From CAVQBP01 sp964448105 (GTDB lineage: Bacteria; Bacteroidota; Ignavibacteria; Ignavibacteriales; Ignavibacteriaceae): DNA of 48,051 nucleotides. The stretch lies in assembly GCA_964448105.1 (NCBI GenBank), contig CAYUVK010000030.1, positions 1-48,051 of the forward strand, written 5' to 3'. Made by a program: the position numbers and the translations under genes. The notes beneath the pieces were generated by a model. It was not told the DNA's origin and searched no databases. It saw only the letters and a list, made by a program, of their open reading frames with translations. Shown here one piece after another: positions 34,688 to 42,851 of the stretch (positions are counted from its first letter, which is position 1; each line of letters opens with the position of its first letter).

Positions 34688-36034
34688 ATGTCTAATTTTT
34701 CTAAAGTATATTTCCTCGCATTATTAATTGTTACGATTTCTTTCCTTTCAGTTTTTGCTCAGGATCCCGGTGTTCAAATAAAAAAAACTTATTATCCAAA
34801 TGGCACCTTAAAAACACAGGGGGATTATGTAAATGGAAAGCTAGATGGAACATATCTTGAATATTACCCTGATGGTCACCTCTGGAAAGAATGGAAATTT
34901 AAAGATGGAAAAGAGGATGGTATTTCCAGCTGGTTTTTTGATAATGGTCTCTTGAGCATAGTATGGAATTATCATAACGGGGAAAAAGAAGATACTTCCA
35001 AGTGGTATTATGAGACAGGGGAATTGTGGGCTATTCAGCACTACGTTCATGGTAAGCTTGAAGGAATTACAAAAACTTATTACAAAACCGGCGAATTGCA
35101 GGGGGAATGGAATTATGCTGATGGCGTCCTTCAGGGGCTTTCAAAAACTTATTATAAATCCGGACAGGAGGAAGTTGAAAAAAATTTTACTAATGGTATG
35201 CTGAATGGAGCTACAAAAGTATATAATCCTAACGGAATTGTTGCCCTCAATGCTTTTTTTGTAAATGATAAAATTCAAGGCGAAGTTACAATTTATGATG
35301 AAGCAGGCAACCTAAGAGTAAAAGATGATTATGTTAATGATGAATTAATAAACCGCGTTAAATACGATTACACAGGTAAAACCGAATCAGTCGAAAACAC
35401 AGTTCGAAATTATTACGATAACGGTTCAATGAAAGAGGACATTTTCTATAAGAATAATAAAAAAGACGGACCTTATAGAATTTATTATGACAGCGGGTAT
35501 TTAAAGGAAGAATGGAATTATTCTAATGATACGCTCAACGGAAAATCTTATACATATTATGAAGACGGAATTCTTGAATCGCAAACCGATTATGTTAAAG
35601 GATTAAGGGAAGGAATTACGAAAAATTATTACGAAACCGGTGAACCGGAATCGGAAATTTTCTATGAAAATAATTTAATGAACGGGATTTATTTTAAATA
35701 TTATAAAAATGGAAATTTAAAGTCTGCAGATAATTATAAGAACAATATAAAAAACGGCGAATCAACTATTTATTATGAAAACGGGCTGGTAAAAACAAAT
35801 GGAAATTATATTGACGGCTCTCTTCAGGGTAAGGTAACAACTTACTTTAAGAACGGCGGAATTGAGCAAATTGCAAATTATAATAATGACATTCTCGATG
35901 GCTGGCTAAGGGTTTATTATGAAAATAAAGAATTAAAAAAGGAAGAATTTTATAAAAACGGTATAGTTCAAACCCGCAAAGAGTATAATCCCAACGGCGT
36001 TTTAGTTTCAACTTATGGTTACAATAGCAAATAA
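34688..36034 (+). CDS. exported protein made of MORN/YwqK-like repeats
   Basis: ATG 34688 is preferred (448 residues) over TTG 34652 because it puts the signal peptide (about 1-24, ending VFAQ) at the true N-terminus. The rest is about 17-18 copies of a 23-25 residue unit of the form YYxNGxLKxxxxYxNGxxxG (toxin-antitoxin YwqK-like, related to MORN repeats), e.g. YYPNGTLKTQGDYVNGKLDG. Such repeats make an elongated solenoid of beta-hairpins for binding proteins or lipids. The common annotation as an antitoxin comes from a B. subtilis namesake and is not supported: there is no toxin nearby. It stands alone. Confidence 0.88.
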   Translation: MSNFSKVYFLALLIVTISFLSVFAQDPGVQIKKTYYPNGTLKTQGDYVNGKLDGTYLEYYPDGHLWKEWKFKDGKEDGISSWFFDNGLLSIVWNYHNGEKEDTSKWYYETGELWAIQHYVHGKLEGITKTYYKTGELQGEWNYADGVLQGLSKTYYKSGQEEVEKNFTNGMLNGATKVYNPNGIVALNAFFVNDKIQGEVTIYDEAGNLRVKDDYVNDELINRVKYDYTGKTESVENTVRNYYDNGSMKEDIFYKNNKKDGPYRIYYDSGYLKEEWNYSNDTLNGKSYTYYEDGILESQTDYVKGLREGITKNYYETGEPESEIFYENNLMNGIYFKYYKNGNLKSADNYKNNIKNGESTIYYENGLVKTNGNYIDGSLQGKVTTYFKNGGIEQIANYNNDILDGWLRVYYENKELKKEEFYKNGIVQTRKEYNPNGVLVSTYGYNSK

Positions 36035-36108
36035 GATTAAATTTAACTTTTATAAAAAACAGATTAGAAGAAATAAATAACAATCATAAAGAACTAAGCT
36101 ATTTTTTT

Positions 36109-36193
36109 ACCACGGAGTTAACAGAGAAATCAATGAGAACTCAGAGGGAGAATTTTCTCTGTTACCTCTGTTTATCCTCTGATTCCTCAGTGG
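36109..36193. repeat. CCACGGAG-type palindromic intergenic element
   Basis: ACCACGGAG (36109-36117) pairs with CTCAGTGGT at the 3' end (to about 36194) with one mismatch, and internal CAGAG/CTCTG runs repeat between them. It resembles the ACCACGGAG...CTCTGTGGT elements scattered in many environmental genomes (general knowledge). It fills much of the 262-nt gap before aguB. Confidence 0.55.
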
Positions 36194-36269
36194 TTATTTT
36201 TTCTAAATAATTATAGCAAATTTTATTTATTATTTAATAATATTGTTAATATTAATTAATTTTAACATT

Positions 36270-36277
36270 TAAGTTTG
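36270..36277 (+). promoter_or_regulatory. candidate -7 element (TAnnTTTG) upstream of aguB
   Basis: TAAGTTTG, identical to the candidate before bacterioferritin, lies 19 nt before the aguB ATG. A TTG lies 24 nt farther upstream (36243). AGGA at 36287-36290 is the likely ribosome site. Confidence 0.35.
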
Positions 36278-36296
36278 AATACTTTAGGATTATGTT

Positions 36297-37193
36297 ATGA
36301 AAAGTAACCAGCCAAATAAGTTTTCAGTTGGATTAATTCAAATTGCATTGAGTAAAAGCACCGATGAAAATTTAAAGAAAGCAATTGGTTGGATTAATAA
36401 AGCTGCAAAACAAGGTGCACAGGTAATATGTCTTCCCGAACTTTTCCGTTCACAATATTTTTGCCAAAAGGAAGATATTGAAAACTTCGAACTTGCCGAA
36501 ACTATTCCAGGTCCATCGACTGAAGAAATAGGTAAAGCTGCAAAGAAAAATAAAGTAGTGGTTGTTGCATCAATTTTTGAAAAACGTGCACCGGGAATTT
36601 ATCATAACAGCATCGCATTAATAAATACTGATGGAGAAGTTGAAGGTATCTATAGAAAAATGCACATTCCTGATGATCCGGCATATTATGAAAAATTTTA
36701 TTTTACTCCCGGCGACCTTGGCTACAAATCTTTCAACACAAAGTATGGGAACGTCGGAACACTTGTCTGCTGGGATCAATGGTACCCTGAAAGTGCGCGG
36801 CTTACTGCATTAAAAGGTGCAAGCATTTTATTTTATCCGACAGCTATTGGATGGCATCCGTATGAAAAGAAAAAAGAAGGGAAAGCACAGTTCGAATCAT
36901 GGCAGACAATACAAAGAGGACATGCAATTGCTAACGGAGTTTATGTCGCTGCATGCAATAGAATCGGACTGGAAAAGCTATCCAAGGATTCTGCAGGAAT
37001 TGAATTCTGGGGTTCTTCTTTTATTTCGGACCCGCAGGGAGTTATTATTGCACAAGCATCAACCAATAAAGAAGAAATATTAATTGCTGAAGTTGACCTC
37101 GAAAGAATTGAATACATTCGCCGCAATTGGCCGTTTTTGAGAGACCGAAGAATTGATTCGTATGTTGGGATTGATCAGAGGTTCCTGGGGTAG
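36297..37193 (+). CDS. aguB: N-carbamoylputrescine amidase
   Basis: The 298-residue carbon-nitrogen hydrolase (nitrilase superfamily) hydrolyses N-carbamoylputrescine to putrescine, CO2 and ammonia. The Glu-Lys-Cys triad is in place: Glu48 (CLPELFRSQYFCQ), Lys121 (YRKMHIPDDP) and Cys158 (GTLVCWDQWYPE). KMHIPDDPAYYEKFYFTPGD is typical of AguB. Agmatine deiminase follows on the same strand after 294 nt, so agmatine to putrescine is complete in two neighbouring genes. An arginine decarboxylase to supply agmatine is not in the window. Confidence 0.95.
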   Translation: MKSNQPNKFSVGLIQIALSKSTDENLKKAIGWINKAAKQGAQVICLPELFRSQYFCQKEDIENFELAETIPGPSTEEIGKAAKKNKVVVVASIFEKRAPGIYHNSIALINTDGEVEGIYRKMHIPDDPAYYEKFYFTPGDLGYKSFNTKYGNVGTLVCWDQWYPESARLTALKGASILFYPTAIGWHPYEKKKEGKAQFESWQTIQRGHAIANGVYVAACNRIGLEKLSKDSAGIEFWGSSFISDPQGVIIAQASTNKEEILIAEVDLERIEYIRRNWPFLRDRRIDSYVGIDQRFLG

Positions 37194-37278
37194 GAAACGA
37201 AAAATCATTTATAATAGATAAATTATTTTTGAGAATAAGTTACTAAATGTTTATAGATTGGATTTACCTTAATATGTC

Positions 37279-37344
37279 ACTCCTAATGGAGTTAATCTTC
37301 CTTTAATCTGATTTGTTTTAATAATATATCACTCCTATCGGAGT
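37279..37344. repeat. two small ACTCC/GGAGT hairpin repeats
   Basis: ACTCC-TAAT-GGAGT (37279-37292) and ACTCC-TATC-GGAGT (37331-37344): identical 5-bp stems, different loops, each flanked by TCACTCC and GGAGTT. They lie between aguB and aguA. Confidence 0.6.
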
Positions 37345-37394
37345 TTGTTTTCATTTGACTCAAGGAAATTTGTTAATTTTGAATTTTAAAAAGA

Positions 37395-37467
37395 ACGCCG
37401 TGGGCGTGAAATATTATTAATATTTGGTAGTTGTATTTAAATGGAAACACCATAGGTGTGAAATATC
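37395..37467. repeat. two ACRCC/GGYGT hairpin repeats followed by GAAATAT
   Basis: ACGCC-GTG-GGCGT-GAAATATT (37395-37415) and ACACC-ATA-GGTGT-GAAATATC (37447-37467). The third stem pair is G-C in one and A-T in the other, a compensatory change that keeps the stem. Second copy ends 20 nt before the aguA start. Confidence 0.65.
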
Positions 37468-37487
37468 CTGTTCTTTAATTTTAATTT

Positions 37488-38555
37488 ATGATGATGAAGT
37501 TCACAAATTCTTTTTACTATATTCCTGCAGAGTGGGAACAGCATGAGGCTACCTGGATTGGCTGGCCGCATAATAAAAGTGATTGGCCCGGGAAGTTTAC
37601 TCCGATCCCATGGGTATATGCTGAAATGGTTAAATATATTTCCCGGAATGAAAAAGTTAGAATAATAGTTGAATCTAAAGAGCATAAATTAAAAGCTGAA
37701 AAAGTATTGAAATCTGTTGATTTGAATTTCAATAATATTGAATTTTTTATATTAAAAACGAACCGTGGGTGGACGAGAGATTCCGGACCAATTTTTGTAA
37801 AAAGTGATATTTATGAAAAAACTGAAGTGGCGGCAGTAAATTTTAAATTTAACGGTTGGGCTAAGTATTCTAATTTTAAAAAGGATGCAAAGTTATCTAA
37901 ATACATTTCCAAAAAATTTAAACTGAAAAATACTATACCTATTTATAAAGACAGGCATATTGTTTTAGAAGGTGGTTCAATAGATACTAATGGGAAAGGA
38001 ACAATAATCACAACCGAAGAATGTTTGGTGCATAATATAATCCAGGTACGAAATCCGGGTTTTACAAAACGTGATTATGAGGAAGTGTTCAAAGAATATT
38101 TAGGGATTTCAAATGTTATTTGGCTTGGAGAAGGAATAACAGGTGATGATACACATGGTCATGTTGATGATTTATGCAGGTTTGTAAATCCCGATACAGT
38201 AGTTATAGTCCAGGAAGAAAATCCTAAAGATGAAAATTATTCAAGATTAAAAGAAAATAAGGAAAGACTACAGAATGCCAAACTTGAAGACGGTTCTAAA
38301 TTGAATATTGTTAATCTTCCCATGCCTTCACCGTTTTTATTTAAGGGGCAGAGGCTTCCTGCAAGCTATGCGAATTTTTATTTTTCCAATTATGCTGTTT
38401 TGGTCCCTACATTCAATGATCCGAATGATCGAATTGCTTTGGGAATTTTAACAGAACTGATAACCGATAGATCGGTAATCGGTATTCATGCTGTAGACCT
38501 GGTTTGGGGCTTGGGTGCTATACATTGTTTAACTCATGAGCAGCCGGCGATCTGA
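37488..38555 (+). CDS. aguA: agmatine deiminase
   Basis: The 355-residue enzyme (peptidyl-arginine-deiminase fold) hydrolyses agmatine to N-carbamoylputrescine and ammonia, the substrate of the AguB encoded just upstream. Landmarks are WEQHEATWIGWPHN, NRGWTRDSGPIF, VLEGGSIDTNGKGT, DDTHGHVDDLCRF with the catalytic His and Asp, and the C-terminal GAIHCLTHEQPAI with nucleophile Cys347. Three in-frame ATG codons occur in a row at 37488; which one is used cannot be told. It is convergent with the asparagine-synthetase-like gene with a 5-nt gap. Confidence 0.95.
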   Translation: MMMKFTNSFYYIPAEWEQHEATWIGWPHNKSDWPGKFTPIPWVYAEMVKYISRNEKVRIIVESKEHKLKAEKVLKSVDLNFNNIEFFILKTNRGWTRDSGPIFVKSDIYEKTEVAAVNFKFNGWAKYSNFKKDAKLSKYISKKFKLKNTIPIYKDRHIVLEGGSIDTNGKGTIITTEECLVHNIIQVRNPGFTKRDYEEVFKEYLGISNVIWLGEGITGDDTHGHVDDLCRFVNPDTVVIVQEENPKDENYSRLKENKERLQNAKLEDGSKLNIVNLPMPSPFLFKGQRLPASYANFYFSNYAVLVPTFNDPNDRIALGILTELITDRSVIGIHAVDLVWGLGAIHCLTHEQPAI

Positions 38556-38560
38556 TTTCA

Positions 38561-40282
38561 CTATTTAATATTATAATTCTCTCTCCATATTTCAAAAGAA
38601 ATCCACCATATTAATTCATCTGCTAATGTCGTGTTCCCATTATAGAAATTTGTAACAAGATTTGAAACTTTGTTATAATTATACAAATCATAATTTTTTA
38701 CATCGGAAGAATTAATTTTATTGAAAGCAAAGTTTTTTAATTTTGACAATAAATTTATTTTTGTGTTATCACTATGAATTAGTCCCATTCTTCTTTTCAC
38801 TTTTTGATACATTCTGGTAAAAAAAATATTTGAGCTGAAAGGGTAAATAATTTGATCTTTTACAAGAGGATATTTGTTCAGCTTTTTACCTTCATTAATT
38901 ACATTCAAAAACAATCTCCCGTTTTTCTTTTCATTGATATTTACACTAAATCCATAATTTAAAATTGAGGGCTGTATAAAAGGCATAAGGGCTCTGCATA
39001 TATTATCTAAATATGTCTGACTCGGTCCGCTAATATTTGCTACTTTGGTTTTAATAAAAAAAGTATCCAGCCAATTCTCAATTCCAATTAGTTTTGGATC
39101 AGGTAGAATATCTAAAATATTTGAGATTTGGTTAATTGTGGAGTATTCAATTTGTGAAGTTATGCCATCATTAAAAATATCTGCTTTTTGTCTTTTTAGA
39201 AGGGAAAAAATTGTTTCGGCTTCCTTATATAATAAAGCTTTTCTGCCAAGAATCAAAAATCTATTTAAATAAGCTCTCCTGAAAATCTCTCCGTAAGCAC
39301 CATCAATAATAATATAGTTTAGATTGTCTAACTGTTTATAAAAAGGATAATTTAAAGTTTCGAATATGGAGGTACTTAATCCGAGCTGAGAAATGTTTTT
39401 ATAAAGATTTTTTATTAACTGATCTTCTTCCGGGAAAGAAACTGAAAAAAAACGATGGTCTAATTTATAATCATCTACTATTTTTTTAGCTATTCTTCCG
39501 TCGGCAGTAAGCTGGGTACCGAACGTATGGGTACCAAAATCCCTAGTATTTTTATTAAATAAAAGCTGTAGTAATACCCTTGAGTCTATTCCGCCCGAAA
39601 GCCCTAAATTAATTTTTTCATCCTCTAAAGAGGCCAATTTTATAAAATTATCCAGCGCTTGTAAGAATTCTTCAGATGAACTTTCAATTTCAAAATTTGG
39701 CTGCCAAGGGGAATCATTTTTTTCAAGTTTATTTCCTGAAATAGTAATAATTTGTCCTGGTTTAAGTTTATCTATATCTTTTATAATGCTTCCCCAGGAA
39801 ATTTGGTGTGGAAGTACCCAGCTCGTTGAGAAATTTTCAAAATCAATTTTATTTGTTTTGTTAAATTTTGCAATCCAATCCATTCTTGTTGAAAAAAGAA
39901 AATTGGAATTAAATTGTAAATAATAAATATCTCTTAAACCGAGTTGGTCATTAAAAAACGTGACTTTTCCTTTATCCCATTTAATACCTGCAAAATGACC
40001 GTCAATATCTGTTAACTTTAATTCCTTGTTTAAGAATAATTTCTCAAAATCATTTTTGTTTACGAATTTCAAATTATCATTTTTTGTATATATCGGGATT
40101 CCGGAAACTATCCAGCCTGTTGAATCATCATAAAAATTAAAGAGCAAATTTTCTTGTTTTCCACCAAAAATTAGGGTCAGATTTTCAGATTTAATTTCTT
40201 TTATTCTTTCTAAATTGATAGACGAAATATATTGTCCCAAAATAGGATTATTTTTACCTGTATAACCAATAAACCAGGACAT
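38561..40282 (-). CDS. asparagine-synthetase-like protein without the N-terminal Cys
   Basis: The 573-residue protein has an AsnB-like layout: a class-II glutaminase-like N-terminal part (about 1-190, with FNDQLGLRDIYY) and a C-terminal synthetase with the PP-loop GLSGGIDSRVLLQ (SGGIDS at 229-234). It starts MSWFIGYTG, so Cys2, the glutaminase nucleophile, is absent and the glutamine-using half cannot work in the usual way. It may use ammonia or another amine, or make a lactam or amide bond. The C-terminal part (about 420-573) is poorly conserved. Genes for a peptide precursor or lasso protease are not adjacent. It is divergent from dnaB. Confidence 0.85.
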   Translation of the reverse strand: MSWFIGYTGKNNPILGQYISSINLERIKEIKSENLTLIFGGKQENLLFNFYDDSTGWIVSGIPIYTKNDNLKFVNKNDFEKLFLNKELKLTDIDGHFAGIKWDKGKVTFFNDQLGLRDIYYLQFNSNFLFSTRMDWIAKFNKTNKIDFENFSTSWVLPHQISWGSIIKDIDKLKPGQIITISGNKLEKNDSPWQPNFEIESSSEEFLQALDNFIKLASLEDEKINLGLSGGIDSRVLLQLLFNKNTRDFGTHTFGTQLTADGRIAKKIVDDYKLDHRFFSVSFPEEDQLIKNLYKNISQLGLSTSIFETLNYPFYKQLDNLNYIIIDGAYGEIFRRAYLNRFLILGRKALLYKEAETIFSLLKRQKADIFNDGITSQIEYSTINQISNILDILPDPKLIGIENWLDTFFIKTKVANISGPSQTYLDNICRALMPFIQPSILNYGFSVNINEKKNGRLFLNVINEGKKLNKYPLVKDQIIYPFSSNIFFTRMYQKVKRRMGLIHSDNTKINLLSKLKNFAFNKINSSDVKNYDLYNYNKVSNLVTNFYNGNTTLADELIWWISFEIWRENYNIK

Positions 40283-40490
40283 ATTTATATTTTAATTTTT
40301 TTGTACAAATTATAACAAAAATTCTTATTGTTTAAAAAATTTTCTAAATTTATGTTGAACCGGAAAGAATTATTTATCGCCCTCATGCAATATAAAAAGA
40401 ATTGTATTTAGTTTTTAAAAATTAATTTCCAATTTAAAGCTTGTAGTTGTAATTTAATATTTGAATTTTGAAGTATCAATTATTGCAAAT

Positions 40491-41912
40491 ATGAAAAAGA
40501 GAAATGAAAATAATATAAACAGTTTAATTCCTGCGGATATCAAACCCCCGTCTGCTCCTGAAATTGAAGCATCAGTTCTGGGAGCAATGATGATTGAAAA
40601 AGAGGCTGTTCCGAAAGCAATCGAATTGTTGACTTCAGACAGTTTTTATCTGAGTGAACACAAAAAAATTTTTGAAGCAATGGTCTCGCTTTTTGAATCG
40701 GGAGAACCTATAGATACGGTTACATTGTATGATGAATTAAAAAAGAGAGAACGGTTAGATGAGGTTGGGGGAGCGGTATATTTAAGCAAGCTTTCTCAAA
40801 ATATTTCTTCTGCCGCAAATATTGAATTCCATGCAAAAATAATTCTAGAAAAAGAAATCTTAAGAAGATTAATTACAAGTTCCCACGATATTGCCAAAGC
40901 GGCTTATGAAGGAACTGAAGATGCATTTGACATTCTAGATGAAGCAGAAAGAAAAATTTTTGAAATTACTGAATCCCATCTTAAAAAAACTTTTCTTGGA
41001 ATGGACAGGGCAGTTCGAGATGCCCTCGAATATATTGAAGCGCTTCATTCCAAAACAAATCAAAGATTTTCTGTACCGACAGGATTCTATGAATTGGATG
41101 ATATACTTGGTGGTTTTCAAAAATCCGATCTGGTAATAATTGCTGCGAGACCTTCTATGGGAAAAACTGCTTTCGCTTTAAATCTTGCACGTAATGCTGC
41201 AGTGGAACATAAGGTACCTGTTGGTATATTTAGCCTCGAAATGTCGACTATGCAGCTCATTATAAGAATGCTTTGTTCTGAAGGCAGGTTAAATGCTCAC
41301 CAGGTAAGAACAGGCAAACTTCCTACTTCGGAAGGAGTTAAGTTGAGCAAAAATGCTCATAAACTTATCGAGTCTCCTATTTATGTTGATGATAGTCCTG
41401 CACAATCGGTCCTGGAAATACGAGCCAAAGCACGAAGATTAAAAGCAGAAAAAAATATCGGGATGGTAATTATTGATTATCTTCAATTAATGCAGGGGCC
41501 TGCAAAAGCCGAAAGCCGCGAGAGAGAAATTTCTCATATATCCCGTTCCTTAAAATCTCTGGCTAAAGAATTAAATATTCCGGTTATAGCGTTGGCACAG
41601 CTTAACCGCGCTGTTGAAACGAGAACAGATAAAAGACCGCAGCTTTCAGATTTGCGTGAATCAGGTTCAATTGAGCAGGATGCTGATGTGGTTATATTTC
41701 TAAACAGACCCGAGTATTATGGAATGAAAAATGATACAGAAGGAAATTCTTGGGAAGGTGTTGCTGAGGTTATTGTAGGAAAACAAAGGAATGGTCCAAT
41801 TGGAGATATTAAACTTGCATTTATTAAAGAATATGCACGTTTTGAAAACCTTGCACATGCCAGACAAATTGAAGAATATACGGAAATTGTTTCAGACGAA
41901 GACATTATTTAA
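40491..41912 (+). CDS. dnaB: replicative DNA helicase DnaB
   Basis: The 473-residue enzyme is the hexameric 5'-3' replicative helicase. The N-terminal domain has APEIEASVLGAMMIEKEAV and the RecA-like C-terminal domain has Walker A AARPSMGKTAFALN (A218-T226 core), GIFSLEMS, VIIDYLQLM (Walker B) and ALAQLNRAVETR with DLRESGSIEQDADV. ATG 40491 is chosen over TTG 40461 because the usual family start is just ahead of the KPPSAPEIEASVL segment. No intein is present at the usual sites. A two-hairpin element follows 3 nt after the stop codon. Confidence 0.97.
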   Translation: MKKRNENNINSLIPADIKPPSAPEIEASVLGAMMIEKEAVPKAIELLTSDSFYLSEHKKIFEAMVSLFESGEPIDTVTLYDELKKRERLDEVGGAVYLSKLSQNISSAANIEFHAKIILEKEILRRLITSSHDIAKAAYEGTEDAFDILDEAERKIFEITESHLKKTFLGMDRAVRDALEYIEALHSKTNQRFSVPTGFYELDDILGGFQKSDLVIIAARPSMGKTAFALNLARNAAVEHKVPVGIFSLEMSTMQLIIRMLCSEGRLNAHQVRTGKLPTSEGVKLSKNAHKLIESPIYVDDSPAQSVLEIRAKARRLKAEKNIGMVIIDYLQLMQGPAKAESREREISHISRSLKSLAKELNIPVIALAQLNRAVETRTDKRPQLSDLRESGSIEQDADVVIFLNRPEYYGMKNDTEGNSWEGVAEVIVGKQRNGPIGDIKLAFIKEYARFENLAHARQIEEYTEIVSDEDII

Positions 41913-41915
41913 GTC

Positions 41916-41945
41916 TCAGCCTAAGGCTGATCAGCCTCAGGCTGA
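41916..41945 (+). repeat. two-hairpin intergenic element, copy 3 (best)
   Basis: TCAGCCTAAGGCTGA then TCAGCCTCAGGCTGA: two perfect 7-bp-type TCAGCCT/AGGCTGA hairpins in tandem. It starts 3 nt after the dnaB stop codon. Gapless alignment with the copies at 7131 and 10768. Confidence 0.8.
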
Positions 41946-41999
41946 AAACATAAAAAGTTAAAAGTCAAAATTATAAATGAGAAAATTTTATAGGATTCG

Positions 42000-42851
42000 A
42001 TGATAAAGATAATTTTGCTGTTATTTATATTCCCTTTCTTATTAAAGGCCCAAATTTATTCCGATAAAGATATTCAAATATGCAATTCCAAATTTCATTT
42101 AGCTGTTGAAAAAAAATTATTTGATAAACCGATTGGAGATGTTATTGCTGATATTGGAAAAAGTTTTCTAGGTACAGATTATGTCGCACATACTTTAGAG
42201 AAAGAGGATAAGGAAACTTTAGTAGTTAATTTAACCGGTCTAGATTGTACAACTTTCCTTGAAAATTGCCTGGCATTTGCCAGATGTGTTAAAGAAGATA
42301 AAACTACATTTAAAGATTATGAAAATGAGCTAACAAGAATTAGATACAGGGATGGAAAAATAGATCAATATCCATCCCGGCTTCATTATTTTTCTGATTG
42401 GATTTTTAATAATGAAAAAAAGGGGATTGTGAAAAATATTTCAATGGAAATTGGAGGAGATACATTAAAATTTAACGTTGATTTCATGACAACCCATCCT
42501 CAATTATATGTTCAATTAAAAACTCATCCCGCTTTTATTCCTTTTATTAAAGCGCAAGAAGAAGCAATAAATAAAAGAGAGTATTATTATATTCCTAAAG
42601 AAAAAGTTTCACAGGTTGAAGAGAAAATTCACAATGGTGATTTAATTGCGATTACTTCTAATGTAAAAGGATTGGATATTAATCATGTTGGTATTGCTGT
42701 GAAGATGGATGATGGAAGAGTTCACTTTATGCATGCACCTGATGTTGGGTACAAAGTTCAAATTACTGAAATACCGCTAGCTGATTACTTAATGAAATTT
42801 AAAAAGGATACCGGAATTATTGTTCTACGTTCTCTCGAACCTTCCTTTTAA
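42000..42851 (+). CDS. exported DUF1460 protein (N-acetylmuramoyl-L-alanine amidase-like)
   Basis: The 283-residue protein has an N-terminal hydrophobic signal (1-17, ending LLKAQ) and the DUF1460 core, with NLTGLDCTTFLENCLAFARC (Cys83), YRDGKIDQYPSRLHYFSDW, and the C-terminal DINHVGIAVK with a His. The arrangement resembles papain-like peptidoglycan amidases or endopeptidases, and Cys83 and the His are the probable catalytic pair. It would act in the periplasm on cell-wall peptides. The last 4 nt overlap the convergent endonuclease IV gene (42848-42851). It follows dnaB after 87 nt. Confidence 0.88.
   Translation: MIKIILLLFIFPFLLKAQIYSDKDIQICNSKFHLAVEKKLFDKPIGDVIADIGKSFLGTDYVAHTLEKEDKETLVVNLTGLDCTTFLENCLAFARCVKEDKTTFKDYENELTRIRYRDGKIDQYPSRLHYFSDWIFNNEKKGIVKNISMEIGGDTLKFNVDFMTTHPQLYVQLKTHPAFIPFIKAQEEAINKREYYYIPKEKVSQVEEKIHNGDLIAITSNVKGLDINHVGIAVKMDDGRVHFMHAPDVGYKVQITEIPLADYLMKFKKDTGIIVLRSLEPSF

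Noticed and set aside
34688..36034. Regularly spaced repeats that could suggest a CRISPR array or satellite
   Set aside because: They are protein-coding repeats of about 70 nt in one open frame, diverged at DNA level, with no identical repeats or unique spacers.
34688..36034. YwqK-type antitoxin of a toxin-antitoxin pair
   Set aside because: The protein has a signal peptide and no toxin-like neighbour.
38561..40282. Lasso-peptide cyclase cluster
   Set aside because: No precursor peptide, transglutaminase-like protease or RRE gene lies nearby; the only short reading in the dnaB gap (19 residues, near 40353) lacks a precursor pattern.
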